Positions 8,585-19,509 are shown, counted from the first letter of the stretch. The stretch is DNA of 64,000 bases from Protaetiibacter sp. (GCA_030150265.1 JASLGG010000040.1:32697-96696), one strand, 5' to 3'. A program made the numbers and translations. The notes: generated from the letters alone by a model not told the origin.

Positions 8585-9118
8585 CTATGTCGCGGAGGGC
8601 ACGGATCTTTCTGCCGCGGCGCCCTCATCCGGCGCGGATGACGTCCCCAGCTCGTCGGCGAGGGCGCGCTTGGCTCGGTGGAGGCGGATGCTGACCGCGT
8701 TCGGCGTCGCGCCCAGCGCGATCGCCGCCTCGCTCACCGCCATGCCGTCGACCACCACGAGGGCGAGCACCTCGCGGTGCCGCGGAGCCAGCCTCCGCCA
8801 GGCCGCCGCCAGCTCGGGGTCGCCGCCGAGCAGGGCGTCGGCGGCCGGCGCCGAGTCGGGGACGCTCAGGATGCCGAGCAGACCCGCGCGCGTCGCGAGC
8901 CGGCGACGGTGGTTCGACACCTGGTAGGCGGCGATGCGGTACAGCCAGGGGAGCTCCTCGCCAGCGGCGACCGAGCGGCGCTTGCGCCAGGCGATCGCGA
9001 ACACGTCGGCGGCGAGGTCCTCGACGTCGTCGCGGTCGACGCGCCGGGCGAGGTACGCGCCCACCGCGGGCAGGTACTGCCGGTAGACGGCCTCGAAATC
9101 GGCGCGCGCGTCGGGCAT
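8585..9118 (-). CDS. RNA polymerase ECF-type sigma factor
   Basis: A 177-residue sigma-70 family factor with the two ECF domains. Region 2 (about 8-75) includes DVEDLAADVFAIAWRKR and ELPWLYRIAAYQVSNHRRR. Region 4 (about 110-160) includes RHREVLALVVVDGMAVSEAAIALG followed by the recognition helix NAVSIRLHRAKRAL. It directs polymerase to an unknown regulon, probably in response to an envelope signal sensed by the membrane protein encoded seven bases downstream. The ATG at 9118 has the -10-like CAGACT seven bases upstream and no clear Shine-Dalgarno sequence. Confidence 0.92.
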   Translation of the reverse strand: MPDARADFEAVYRQYLPAVGAYLARRVDRDDVEDLAADVFAIAWRKRRSVAAGEELPWLYRIAAYQVSNHRRRLATRAGLLGILSVPDSAPAADALLGGDPELAAAWRRLAPRHREVLALVVVDGMAVSEAAIALGATPNAVSIRLHRAKRALADELGTSSAPDEGAAAERSVPSAT

Positions 9119-9125
9119 GGCCAAC

Positions 9126-9131
9126 AGTCTG
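9126..9131 (-). promoter_or_regulatory. -10-like CAGACT upstream of the sigma gene
   Basis: On the minus strand CAGACT precedes the ATG at 9118 by seven bases. It fits the leaderless pattern seen across the window but departs from TANNNT at the first base. Confidence 0.4.
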
Positions 9132-9197
9132 CCCGGTCTCGGGATGTACGTCCTCCCAACGTTTCGCGCCCATGGGTCGTCGGATGCCGATCCATGC

Positions 9198-9203
9198 CAG
9201 GCT
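9198..9203 (+). promoter_or_regulatory. -10-like CAGGCT upstream of the LOG gene
   Basis: CAGGCT lies six bases before the ATG at 9210. It is a weak leaderless promoter candidate, divergent from that of the sigma factor. Confidence 0.4.
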
Positions 9204-9209
9204 CGACAC

Positions 9210-10295
9210 ATGACCGACGTCCCCCCGCCCGGCGAACTGTCCGACGACGAGCTCCACGTGCGCATCGCCTCCCTGCTGGACGACGCAGGTGTCGCCGAGG
9301 AGCGCACCCTGGTGGAGCGCATCGTGCGGACCGCGATCGGGCTCGGCCAGGACGACACCGACCGGCTCGACCTGAAGATCGCGGCGGCCGCGGTGGCGGA
9401 GATGCGCGACGCCTTCCGACTGTTCGCGCCGCTCGCGGGCGTGCCGAAGGCCACGATCTTCGGATCGGCGCGCACCCGGCAGGACGACCCGCTGTACCGG
9501 CAGGCACGCGACACCGCGGAGGCGCTGGCGCGCGACGGCTGGATGGTCGTCACGGGCGCCGGGCCCGGCATCATGCAGGCGGCCGCCGAGGGTGCCGGCC
9601 CCGCGATGTCGATCGGCGTCTCGATCCGGCTGCCGTTCGAGGAGAAGCCGAACGCGGCGATCGGCCCCGACGCGCACCTCGTGTCGATGAAGTACTTCTT
9701 CACCCGCAAGCTCATGCTCATGAAGGAGTCGCGCGGCTTCGTCTGCCTGCCGGGAGGCTTCGGCACCATGGACGAGATGTTCGAGCTGCTCACCCTGCAG
9801 CAGACCGGCAAGGCCGAGCCGATGCCGATCGTGCTCCTCGACGAGCGCGGCGGAACGTTCTGGAAGGGGCTCGAGTCGTTCGTGCACGGTCACCTGGTGG
9901 CGGGCGGCTACGTGGCATCCGACGATCTGGAGCGCGTGCTCGTGACCGATTCCGTCGAGGAGGCCACGGCGGAGATCGTCGGGTTCTGGCGCAACTACGA
10001 CTCGCTGCGCTGGGTGGGCGATCGTCTCGTGCTCCGGCTGCGGAACGCCCCGACCGATGCCGAGATCGACGCGCTCAACGCGGAGTTCTCGACGCTCCTG
10101 CTTCAGGGCCGGATCGAGCGCTCCGCGCCCCTCGGCCCCGAGGTGACGGACGGCGACCGGATCGGGCTGCCGCGCCTCGCGCTCACCCTCAACCAGTTCA
10201 TGGTGGGGTCGCTGCACCGCCTCATCCGGGCGATCAACGCGCTGCCCTCGGCATCCGGCGACGGGCCGGAGCCGCACGTCCTCAGCCGGCCCTGA
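9210..10295 (+). CDS. LOG family protein (TIGR00730-like, long form)
   Basis: A 361-residue Rossmann-fold protein of the lysine decarboxylase-like / LOG family, whose characterised members are nucleotide 5'-monophosphate phosphoribohydrolases. The hallmark motif PGGFGTMDE is present, preceded by MKESRGFVCL, and the glycine-rich TGAGPGIMQAA is visible. The protein is longer than the roughly 190-residue plant-type enzymes, with about 80 extra residues at the N terminus and 90 at the C terminus. The actual substrate here is unknown. The start at 9210 lies six bases after a -10-like box. The 3' end overlaps the convergent response-regulator gene by 14 bases. Confidence 0.85.
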   Translation: MTDVPPPGELSDDELHVRIASLLDDAGVAEERTLVERIVRTAIGLGQDDTDRLDLKIAAAAVAEMRDAFRLFAPLAGVPKATIFGSARTRQDDPLYRQARDTAEALARDGWMVVTGAGPGIMQAAAEGAGPAMSIGVSIRLPFEEKPNAAIGPDAHLVSMKYFFTRKLMLMKESRGFVCLPGGFGTMDEMFELLTLQQTGKAEPMPIVLLDERGGTFWKGLESFVHGHLVAGGYVASDDLERVLVTDSVEEATAEIVGFWRNYDSLRWVGDRLVLRLRNAPTDAEIDALNAEFSTLLLQGRIERSAPLGPEVTDGDRIGLPRLALTLNQFMVGSLHRLIRAINALPSASGDGPEPHVLSRP

Positions 10296-10923
10296 CCTCG
10301 AGATAGGCGAGGATCGCGCGCACGCGCCGGTTGCCGTCGGGCGACTCCGGCAGCTCGAGCTTCGCGAAGATCGAGCCGATGTGCGTCTCGACGGTGCGCG
10401 CGGAGAGGAAGAGCCGCGCCCCGATCGCCGAGTTCGACCAGCCCTCGGCCATGAGCGTCAGCACCTCGAGCTCGCGCGGTGTGAGCGCGTCGATCGGCGT
10501 CGTGGAGCGCGCGGTGCCGAGCAGTCTCGCCACGACCTCCGGATCGAGAGCGGTGCCCCCGGCCGCGACGCGCTCGAGCGCCGCGAGGAACTCGTCCACG
10601 TCGAGCACGCGGTCCTTCAGCAGGTAGCCGATCGAGCCCCCCGCGACGAGCTCGACCGTGCGGCGGGTCTCGATGTGCTGCGAGAGCAGCATGATCGGCA
10701 GCCGCGGCATCCGGCGCCGCATCTCGAGCGCGGCCTCGATCCCCTCCTCATCGTGGGGCATCCGGATGTCGAGGACCGCGAGATCGGGCGCCTCCGCGAC
10801 GACCCGGGCGACCGCCGCCGGTCCGTCGGATGCGCGTCCGACGATCTCGTGCCCCGCGGAGGCGAGGAGCGCCGCGAGTCCCTCGCGCACGAGCGCCGAG
10901 TCCTCGCCGATCACGATGCGCAC
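10282..10923 (-). CDS. NarL/FixJ-family response regulator
   Basis: A 213-residue two-component response regulator. The receiver domain (1 to about 120) has the phosphoacceptor Asp52 in VLDIRMP and conserved acidic residues near the N terminus (GEDS). The C-terminal LuxR-type helix-turn-helix (about 145-205) carries LTPRELEVLTLMAEG and SARTVETHIGSIFAKL. The GTG start at 10923 lies inside the end of the histidine kinase gene (13-base overlap), so the pair is translationally coupled. The likely target includes the divergently transcribed membrane protein gene at 12898; this is inference from position. Confidence 0.92.
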   Translation of the reverse strand: MRIVIGEDSALVREGLAALLASAGHEIVGRASDGPAAVARVVAEAPDLAVLDIRMPHDEEGIEAALEMRRRMPRLPIMLLSQHIETRRTVELVAGGSIGYLLKDRVLDVDEFLAALERVAAGGTALDPEVVARLLGTARSTTPIDALTPRELEVLTLMAEGWSNSAIGARLFLSARTVETHIGSIFAKLELPESPDGNRRVRAILAYLEVRAG

Positions 10924-12764
10924 GGGATCACCGCCTCCACGGTCGTGCCGACCCCGGCGGGTGAGTCGAGGCGCAGCCGACCGCCGAGCGCCTCGACACG
11001 GTCGGCGAGCCCCGCGAGCCCCGATCGCGCGCTCGCGCCGCCGCATCCGTCGTCGATCACGCGCAGGCGCACGCGGTCGGCGTCGCGCGCGAGGTGCACC
11101 CGGATGCCGCCCGCGTCGGCGTGCCGGATCGCGTTCACGATGGCCTCGCTCGCGACGAAGTAGGCGGTCGTGGCGACCGCATCCGGGAGCTCCGCGTCGT
11201 CGATGTCGAGCTCGATCGGCACCGGGCTGCGGCGCACGAGATCGGCGAGAGCGGGTGCGAGCCCGTCGTCGAGGGTGCTGGGGCGGACGCCGTGCGCGAG
11301 CTGCCGCAGCTCGGCGACCGCCAGGCCCACCTCCGCGACGGCGGCGTCGAGCTCCGCCGTCAGCGCGTCGTCGTGGGGCCGGCCGCGCTGCAGGACCCGG
11401 AGCGCCATGCCGAGCGCGACGAGCCGCTGCTGTGCGCCGTCGTGCAGATCGCGTTCGAGACGTCGGCGCTCCTCGTAGCCGGCGCGCAGCAGCCGTTCGC
11501 GCGAGGCGCCCACCTCGCGCAGCGCCTCCGCGAGCTCGGCGCGCATCCGAACCGCCTCCACGAGCGGTCCCGCGAGCTGTGCGGTCTCCCTCGGGGGCGC
11601 CTTCGCCCGCCCGGGGGAGGCGATGAGCACGCCGATCTCCTCGCCGCGCAGCACGATGGGCGTCGCGGGACCGGCAGGCCGTCCGCCCTCGAGGCCCGCC
11701 AGGCCGCCCGAGATCCGGCGGTAGACGACGCGGAGGCCGGGATCGCGCAGCGCCCGCCGCAGGACGTCCTGGAGCGCCTCCGGCGCCGCCGCACCCGCAT
11801 CCACGGCGCGGCGCAGCACCCGGATCGCGGTGGCGGCGCGCTCGCGCTCCCGGTACAGCATCCGTCCGACGATGCGCCGCACGGCCCGGTAGGCGGCGAC
11901 GGCACCGAGCGTCGTCGCGACGGCGGCCGCGATGACGGCCGGCAGCGGGAGGTCGACGGGCAGGGCGCGTACCAGCAGCGTGCCCGCGGTGAGCAGGAGG
12001 AGCGCGGCCGTCGCGAGCGCCGCGACCGTGGTGACGGCCACCAGCAGCCGGTCGACGTCGAAGCGGGCCGGGGCGAGCAGGGCGGCCGCGGTGGCGAGCG
12101 GGAGGCTCAGGTACATGAGGGCGAGGCCGATCGCGACCAGGTCCGGGCCGCCGAGCAGGAGCATGCTCGCCCAGCACAGCAGGAGCGTCGCGGGCAGCGA
12201 GAGGCCGGCCAGCAGCACCCAGCGCAGCTGCACGCGGGCGTGCTCCGCCATCCGGCGGTAGCGGGCGGCGAGCGCGGCGACCGAGGCCACCAGGCCGAGA
12301 GCGAACAGTGCGATCAGCACGAGTCCGACGACCCTCGCCGCGGGAGCGGGCCCGGGAGCGACGGCCACCCAGCCGGCCGCGACGAGGAATGCGAGCGCGA
12401 CGGCGGGGAGCCCGATCACCAGTCCGCGCCGGAGCCGCCCCTGCGGAGTGCCCTCCGGCAGCACGAGCAGCAGCATCGCGAACGGCGTGTACAGCAGCAT
12501 CCAGTCGCCCGCGAACGGCGTGCGCGAGACGTCGCCGGGGACGAGGGTGAGTGCGGCGATCGCGCCCGCGGCGGCGATGAGCGGACCCGCCGCGTGCTGG
12601 GGGAGCCGAGCGCTGAGCAGGGCGCCGACCACGACCGCCACGAGCGCGAGAGCGACCGCCACGAGCAGCTCCACCGTGACGGCACCGCCGACCACGAGCG
12701 CGATCGCCGTCGTCGCGGCGACGACGAGGGCGCAGAGGGCGACGACGCCGCGTCCGAGTCGCAT
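10911..12764 (-). CDS. Sensor histidine kinase (HisKA_3 type)
   Basis: A 617-residue membrane kinase. The N-terminal half has about nine to ten membrane segments (residues 1-320), with no obvious extracytoplasmic sensor loop, suggesting a signal sensed within the membrane. A weak GAF-like stretch follows. The dimerisation helix carries the phosphorylated His in ERRRLERDLHDGAQQRL, and the ATPase domain follows with an N-box (SEAIVNAIRHA) and G-box (VIDDGCGG). This is the usual partner of NarL-type regulators such as the one immediately downstream. The ATG at 12764 is preceded at six bases by TACCGT, a leaderless promoter. Confidence 0.92.
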   Translation of the reverse strand: MRLGRGVVALCALVVAATTAIALVVGGAVTVELLVAVALALVAVVVGALLSARLPQHAAGPLIAAAGAIAALTLVPGDVSRTPFAGDWMLLYTPFAMLLLVLPEGTPQGRLRRGLVIGLPAVALAFLVAAGWVAVAPGPAPAARVVGLVLIALFALGLVASVAALAARYRRMAEHARVQLRWVLLAGLSLPATLLLCWASMLLLGGPDLVAIGLALMYLSLPLATAAALLAPARFDVDRLLVAVTTVAALATAALLLLTAGTLLVRALPVDLPLPAVIAAAVATTLGAVAAYRAVRRIVGRMLYRERERAATAIRVLRRAVDAGAAAPEALQDVLRRALRDPGLRVVYRRISGGLAGLEGGRPAGPATPIVLRGEEIGVLIASPGRAKAPPRETAQLAGPLVEAVRMRAELAEALREVGASRERLLRAGYEERRRLERDLHDGAQQRLVALGMALRVLQRGRPHDDALTAELDAAVAEVGLAVAELRQLAHGVRPSTLDDGLAPALADLVRRSPVPIELDIDDAELPDAVATTAYFVASEAIVNAIRHADAGGIRVHLARDADRVRLRVIDDGCGGASARSGLAGLADRVEALGGRLRLDSPAGVGTTVEAVIPCAS

Positions 12765-12770
12765 GAGGCC

Positions 12771-12776
12771 ACGGTA
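12771..12776 (-). promoter_or_regulatory. -10 element TACCGT, leaderless start of the kinase gene
   Basis: On the minus strand TACCGT precedes the ATG at 12764 by six bases, which places the transcription start at the start codon. Confidence 0.6.
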
Positions 12777-12897
12777 GCCAGGCCGGCCGTCCAGCGGAAT
12801 CGGTGCGAGCACGGATGCGGATCGGGGGGCGGCACGGATGCCGTCGCCGCGCGTGCCCGCGAGGGTCGTGGCATCCGCTCGATCCCTGGAGGAGACC

Positions 12898-13626
12898 ATG
12901 ACCGCGACCGCCACCCCTGCCGATTCGACCACGCGCATCGCGCCGGACCCGACCGTGGGCTTCCGCCGCCGTCTCGCCGCCGTCGCCCTGCCTCTCGCCT
13001 TCGTCTGCCAGCTCGTGTGCAACGCCCTGTACGCCTCGGCCTCGACGTCGAGCGGCATGAGCGACACCGGGAGCTCGGCCGACGCCCTCGCCTTCTACGC
13101 CGCGTTCCCGGGCGAGATGGTGACCGCGATCATGTTCGCGCTGGTCGGCTCGCTCCTCGCGATCGCCGGGCTCCCGGCGGCGCTGCGCGTGCTGCGCCCG
13201 GCACTACCTCGGCTCGCGATGTGGGCCGTCGGGCTCATGATCGCCGGCTATGCGAGCTACTTCGGCATCAACTTCTCGGGCTTCGGCGACCTCGCCCTCG
13301 CGACGGGAGGCGTCGACGCCGGCCCGGCCCTGGACGCGGCGCCCGGCTGGGGCGCGCCGTTCTTCCTGCTGTTCGTCGCCGGCAACCTCGTCGGCACGCT
13401 TCTGCTCGGCCTCGCGGTGCTGCTCGCGGGGCGCACCCGCGGGATCCGCGTGCCGTGGTGGGCCGGGTTGCTCATCATGGGCTGGACGGCCGGGCACCTC
13501 GTGAACATCGTCGTCGGCAACGAGTGGTTCGCCGTCGCCGGCGGGGCGCTCGAGGTCGCCGGCCTCGCGCTCGTCGCGGCTGCGGCGCTGCGCACCTCCG
13601 ACGCCGACTGGGCCTCGCGCGGCTGA
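12898..13626 (+). CDS. Multi-span membrane protein, unknown function
   Basis: A 242-residue integral membrane protein with about six hydrophobic segments (near 24-40, 67-87, 100-125, 145-170, 177-200 and 205-230) and a 20-residue polar N terminus. The layout resembles DUF4386-type small membrane proteins, though I cannot confirm the family. The start at 12898 is chosen because CTGGAGGAG precedes it by a few bases; an earlier in-frame ATG at 12838 lacks one. The gene is divergent from the two-component operon, a common arrangement for a regulated target. A terminator hairpin follows at 13639. Confidence 0.75.
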   Translation: MTATATPADSTTRIAPDPTVGFRRRLAAVALPLAFVCQLVCNALYASASTSSGMSDTGSSADALAFYAAFPGEMVTAIMFALVGSLLAIAGLPAALRVLRPALPRLAMWAVGLMIAGYASYFGINFSGFGDLALATGGVDAGPALDAAPGWGAPFFLLFVAGNLVGTLLLGLAVLLAGRTRGIRVPWWAGLLIMGWTAGHLVNIVVGNEWFAVAGGALEVAGLALVAAAALRTSDADWASRG

Positions 13627-13638
13627 ACCGACCGGGGG

Positions 13639-13663
13639 GGCGGACCGGCGCGCCCGGTCCGCC
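13639..13663 (+). terminator. Hairpin terminator before nusA
   Basis: GGCGGACCGG and CCGGTCCGCC form a perfect 10-bp stem with a short loop, 12 bp after the membrane-protein stop. It separates that gene from the nusA operon. Confidence 0.7.
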
Positions 13664-13696
13664 CTCCGTCGTGTGCGGGCTCCGAGGCGGCTCGGG

Positions 13697-13702
13697 TAGA
13701 GT
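13697..13702 (+). promoter_or_regulatory. -10 element TAGAGT of the nusA operon
   Basis: TAGAGT lies about 56 bases before the nusA start and after the terminator at 13639. It is the best -10 candidate for the nusA-ylxR-infB operon; no convincing -35 is seen. Confidence 0.45.
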
Positions 13703-13758
13703 GGGCGGTTGCTGCGGCCCCGAGCGCCGCCGCGAGATCTGAATAGTCGGAGGCTGAC

Positions 13759-14739
13759 GTGGACATCGACCTCGCCGTACTGCGGCTCATGGAGCGCGAG
13801 CGGGAGATCCCCTTCGACGAGCTGGTGCAGATCATCGAGCAGGCGATCCTCACCGCCTACCTCAAGCACACCTCGCAGGCGCCCGAGTCGGGTGCACGCG
13901 CTGAGCTCGACCGCAAGTCGGGCCACGTCACGATCTACGTGCCGGAGCTCGACGACGAGGGCGAGGTCGTCGGCGAGGCGGTCGACAGCCCCGACGACTT
14001 CGGGCGCATCGCTGCCTTCGCGGCGAAGCAGGTGATCAACCAGCGGCTGCGCGACATCGGCGACGACAAGGTGCTCGGCGAGTTCAGAGGCAAGGAGGGC
14101 GACATCGTCGCCGGCGTCATCCAGCAGGGGCCGAACCCCCGGATGGTGCACATCGACCTCGGCTCGGTCGAGGCGATCCTGCCGCCCGAGGAGCAGGTGC
14201 CGGGCGAGGACTACGCGCACGGCAGCCGCATCCGGGTGTACGTCACGAGCGTCGCCAAGGGGCTCAAGGGCCCGTCGATCACGGTCAGCCGCACGCACCC
14301 GGGGCTCGTGCGCAAGCTCTTCGCCCTCGAGGTGCCCGAGATCGCGTCGGGCGTCGTCGAGATCGCCTCCCTCGCGCGCGAGGCGGGCCACCGCACCAAG
14401 ATCGCGGTGCGGGCGACGCAGCCGGGCATCAACGCGAAGGGCGCCTGCATCGGCGAGCTGGGTGCGCGCGTGCGCGCGGTCACCTCGGAGCTCAACGACG
14501 AGAAGATCGACATCGTCGACTGGTCGGATGACCTGCCGACCTTCGTGGCGAACGCGCTGAGCCCGGCCAAGGTCACGAGCGCGTTCGTGGTCGACCCGGC
14601 GCTCAAGGCCGTGCGGGCTCTCGTGCCCGACTACCAGCTGTCGCTCGCGATCGGCAAGGAGGGGCAGAACGCCCGTCTCGCGGCCAAGCTCACGGGTGCG
14701 CGCATCGACATCCAGCCCGACTCCGTCATGGAGTCCTGA
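13759..14739 (+). CDS. nusA: Transcription termination/antitermination factor NusA
   Basis: A 326-residue NusA, the RNA polymerase-binding factor that modulates pausing, termination and antitermination. The N-terminal polymerase-binding domain (1 to about 105) is followed by an S1 domain (about 110-180, KVLGEFRGKEGDIVAGVIQQG) and two KH domains (about 185-320, with GELGARVRAVTSEL and IGKEGQNARLAAKLTG). The length is normal for actinobacteria, which lack the acidic repeats. The GTG start has GGAGG upstream. rimP, which precedes nusA in many bacteria, is absent here. Confidence 0.97.
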   Translation: MDIDLAVLRLMEREREIPFDELVQIIEQAILTAYLKHTSQAPESGARAELDRKSGHVTIYVPELDDEGEVVGEAVDSPDDFGRIAAFAAKQVINQRLRDIGDDKVLGEFRGKEGDIVAGVIQQGPNPRMVHIDLGSVEAILPPEEQVPGEDYAHGSRIRVYVTSVAKGLKGPSITVSRTHPGLVRKLFALEVPEIASGVVEIASLAREAGHRTKIAVRATQPGINAKGACIGELGARVRAVTSELNDEKIDIVDWSDDLPTFVANALSPAKVTSAFVVDPALKAVRALVPDYQLSLAIGKEGQNARLAAKLTGARIDIQPDSVMES

Positions 14740-14810
14740 TCTCGCTCCGGCTCGGTCTGATCGGACCCGGGCTGGAGCCGAGTCGGAAAGCAGTCGAGGG
14801 GAGGGGTAGG

Positions 14811-15089
14811 ATGGAGCCCGTCAGAACCTGCCTGGGTTGCCGGCAGCGCGCTCCCCGCTCCTCACTCGTGAGGGTGGTCGCGCGCGACGGACGGGTCGCG
14901 GTGGATGCCGCGAAACGCCTCCCGGGCCGTGGTGCGTGGGTCCATCCGGACCCCGGCTGCGTCGGGACGGCCGTCCGTCGCAACGCCCTCGGGCGAGCGC
15001 TCCGGATCGCCGGGCCCCTCGACGCCACGGAGCTGACGAACCTCTATCCAGTCCCTGAAGAACAGGCTGAACGGCACATGGACAACTAA
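14811..15089 (+). CDS. ylxR: YlxR family RNA-binding protein
   Basis: A 92-residue YlxR (DUF448) protein, a small basic protein encoded between nusA and infB in many bacteria. The family signature RTCLGCRQRAPRSSLVR is at the N terminus, and GRGAWVHP plus the two-helix C terminus are present. Its cellular role is not settled in general; RNA or nucleoid binding has been proposed for the family. The ATG overlaps a TAGGATG string and is preceded by GAGGGGAGGG. It is cotranscribed with nusA and infB. Confidence 0.93.
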   Translation: MEPVRTCLGCRQRAPRSSLVRVVARDGRVAVDAAKRLPGRGAWVHPDPGCVGTAVRRNALGRALRIAGPLDATELTNLYPVPEEQAERHMDN

Positions 15090-15125
15090 TGAGCGGCTCG
15101 AAATGAGACCCCTCCACCCATAACG

Positions 15126-15146
15126 TCCGCTCCTGCCTGGAGCGGA
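15126..15146 (+). promoter_or_regulatory. Hairpin in the ylxR-infB gap
   Basis: TCCGCTCC and GGAGCGGA form a perfect 8-bp stem around a five-base loop, 17 bp before the infB start codon. It overlaps neither the stop nor the Shine-Dalgarno sequence, and could influence infB translation or readthrough. Confidence 0.4.
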
Positions 15147-15162
15147 ACCAGACAGGAGAATT

Positions 15163-17820
<2,658 letters not shown>

Positions 17821-17832
17821 GTTCCACTCGAC

Positions 17833-17868
17833 GGGAGCTCGGGGTCGGGTATCCGACCCCGAGCTCCC
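17833..17868 (+). terminator. Strong hairpin between infB and rbfA
   Basis: A perfect 16-bp stem (GGGAGCTCGGGGTCGG with its complement) closes a GTAT loop 12 bp after the infB stop and 34 bp before rbfA. It is probably a terminator or attenuator that lowers rbfA expression relative to infB. Confidence 0.75.
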
Positions 17869-17902
17869 CGACCGGAACCAGGCGTGAGAAGAGGAGAAGG
17901 CC

Positions 17903-18349
17903 ATGGGGGAGAACCCTCGGGCGGCCAAGGTCGCCGACCGCATCCGCGAGATCATCGCGCAGCGCCTCGAGCGCGGCATCCGCGATCCCCGGCTCGGCTT
18001 CGTGACCATCACGGATGTTCGGGTCACCGGCGATCTGCAGCACGCGAGCGTCTTCTACACCGTCTACGGCAGCGAGGAGGAGCGCACGGACTCCGCGGCG
18101 GCCCTCAAGGCCGCCACCGGCATGCTGCGCTCCGAGGTGGGTCGCAACCTCAGCCTGCGCCTCACGCCGTCGCTCGAGTTCATCGCCGACGCGATCCCGG
18201 AGAACGCGGCGGCGATCGATGCGCTGCTGCGCGAGGCGAGCGAGCGCGACGACGAGGCGCGTGCCCTCGCCTCGAACGCGCAGTACGCGGGCGACGAGGA
18301 CCCCTATGTCAAGCCGCGCGAGCTCGACGAGGACGACGACGAGGACTGA
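17903..18349 (+). CDS. rbfA: Ribosome-binding factor A
   Basis: A 148-residue RbfA, a KH-fold factor for late 30S maturation and 16S 5' processing. The characteristic N-terminal run (RAAKVADRIREIIAQRLE) and RDPRLGFVTITDVRVTGDLQHASVFY are present. The C-terminal tail is strongly acidic (ELDEDDDED), as often in actinobacteria. The start has GAAGAGGAGAAGG upstream. It lies after infB but beyond a strong hairpin. Its usual partner truB is not next; it lies about 13 kb downstream at 31667. Confidence 0.96.
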   Translation: MGENPRAAKVADRIREIIAQRLERGIRDPRLGFVTITDVRVTGDLQHASVFYTVYGSEEERTDSAAALKAATGMLRSEVGRNLSLRLTPSLEFIADAIPENAAAIDALLREASERDDEARALASNAQYAGDEDPYVKPRELDEDDDED

Positions 18350-18357
18350 GCTGTCGG

Positions 18358-19221
18358 CTACCGCAGCAGCCGGTCGAGCACGCGGTCGCTGAGCTTCTTG
18401 CCGCCGGTCTGACACGTCGGGCAGTACTGGAAGGTCCGGTCGGCGAAGATCACCTGCTGGATCGTCGTGCCGCAGACGGGGCAGGGCTCGCCGAAGCGGC
18501 CATGCACCCTCAGGTTGGCCTTCTTCTCGCCCTTGAGCTCGGACGCCGCCACGCCCTCGGCGCGTGCCACCGCCTCGGTCAGGGTCGTGCGCAGCGCATC
18601 GTAGAGCGCGGCCGAGTCGGCGGCGTCCATGGCGGCGGGCTTGTAGGGCGACATCCGTGCGAGGTGGAGGATCTCGTCCGAGTAGGCGTTGCCGATGCCG
18701 GCGATCACCGACTGGTCGCGCAGCACCCCCTTGATCTGCGCCCGCCCGGCCGACGCCAGGATGTCGCGGAAGCGGTCGAGCGTGAAGTCGTCGGAGAGCG
18801 GATCGGGGCCGAGCCGCGCGATGCCCGGCACCTCGGCGGGATCGCGGACGAGGTGGATCGCGAGGCTCTTCTTGGTGCCCGCCTCGGTGACGTCGAAGCC
18901 GCTACCGTCGTCGAGCACGAAGCGCGCGGCGAGCGGTCCGGATCCGGGCCGCCCGGACGCCTTCGGCTCTCCGGCGCGCCACCTGATCCAGCCGGCGCGG
19001 GCGAGGTGGATCACGAGGTGGAGTCCGGATCCGGTCGCGATGTCGAGGAACTTGCCGTGCCGTGCGACGTCGGCGACCCGCTCGCCCGCGAGGGCCTCCA
19101 CGGGCGGGTCGTAGCTCTTGAGCGCGGGGAAGGCGACGATCTGCAGGCGCGCGATGGTGCGCCCGCGCAGGCGCGCACCGAGATCGGCGGCGAGCGCATG
19201 GACCTCCGGCAGCTCCGGCAT
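18358..19221 (-). CDS. Fpg/Nei family DNA glycosylase
   Basis: A 287-residue bifunctional DNA glycosylase/AP lyase for oxidised bases. Pro2-Glu3 of MPELPEV supply the catalytic amine and acid; a conserved Lys is in RHGKFLDI; the helix-two-turn-helix carries QSVIAGIGNAYSDEIL; and a C-terminal zinc finger has CPVC and CPTCQ pairs. The N-terminal run LPEVHALAADL differs from classical MutM (LPEVET), so this may be one of the actinobacterial Fpg/Nei paralogues, not the main 8-oxoguanine enzyme. MutY is encoded nearby (20028). CACACT lies six bases before the ATG, so the mRNA may be leaderless. Confidence 0.92.
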   Translation of the reverse strand: MPELPEVHALAADLGARLRGRTIARLQIVAFPALKSYDPPVEALAGERVADVARHGKFLDIATGSGLHLVIHLARAGWIRWRAGEPKASGRPGSGPLAARFVLDDGSGFDVTEAGTKKSLAIHLVRDPAEVPGIARLGPDPLSDDFTLDRFRDILASAGRAQIKGVLRDQSVIAGIGNAYSDEILHLARMSPYKPAAMDAADSAALYDALRTTLTEAVARAEGVAASELKGEKKANLRVHGRFGEPCPVCGTTIQQVIFADRTFQYCPTCQTGGKKLSDRVLDRLLR

Positions 19222-19227
19222 GCGACC

Positions 19228-19233
19228 AGTGTG
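19228..19233 (-). promoter_or_regulatory. -10-like CACACT, leaderless start of the glycosylase gene
   Basis: On the minus strand CACACT precedes the ATG at 19221 by six bases. Spacing fits the leaderless pattern; the first base departs from TANNNT. Confidence 0.45.
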
Positions 19234-19263
19234 CCGCAGACCGGCGACGGGCGCAGGCGGGAG

Positions 19264-19509
19264 TCAGCCGCCCGCGACGACCCGCGGGTGATCGCGCCAC
19301 GCCGGCATCGTCGCCATGTAGGCGAGCGTCGCGCGGGCGACCTCGTCATCCGACTGCTCCGGATGCGAGCGGCGCTGCCAGGAGGTCATGCGCGCGAAAC
19401 GCGCCTCGAAGTCCTGCAGCTCGCCGTGCTCGTCGACGCAGTGGGCGCAGTAGCGCCCGGTCTCGATGGGCATGCCGCAGCTCTCGCAGTGCTGCTGCTG
19501 GTCGGTCAT
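19264..19509 (-). CDS. Small zinc-ribbon protein
   Basis: An 81-residue protein with an N-terminal zinc ribbon, CESCGMPIE then CAHC, like the putative zinc ribbon domain family whose signature is CxSCGMP. The C-terminal half is helical (FEARFARMTSWQRR, DEVARATLAYMATM). No enzymatic motif is visible. The ATG at 19509 overlaps the stop of the MarR-type gene by four bases (ATGA), with AAAGGA upstream, so the two are cotranscribed and coupled. A role linked to that regulator is likely but unknown. Confidence 0.8.
   Translation of the reverse strand: MTDQQQHCESCGMPIETGRYCAHCVDEHGELQDFEARFARMTSWQRRSHPEQSDDEVARATLAYMATMPAWRDHPRVVAGG

Noticed and set aside
10911..13742. Long open frames antisense to the histidine kinase and membrane protein genes
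   Set aside because: The kinase and the 12898 protein have clear motifs and starts; the opposing frames are Arg/Ala/Gly-rich shadows.
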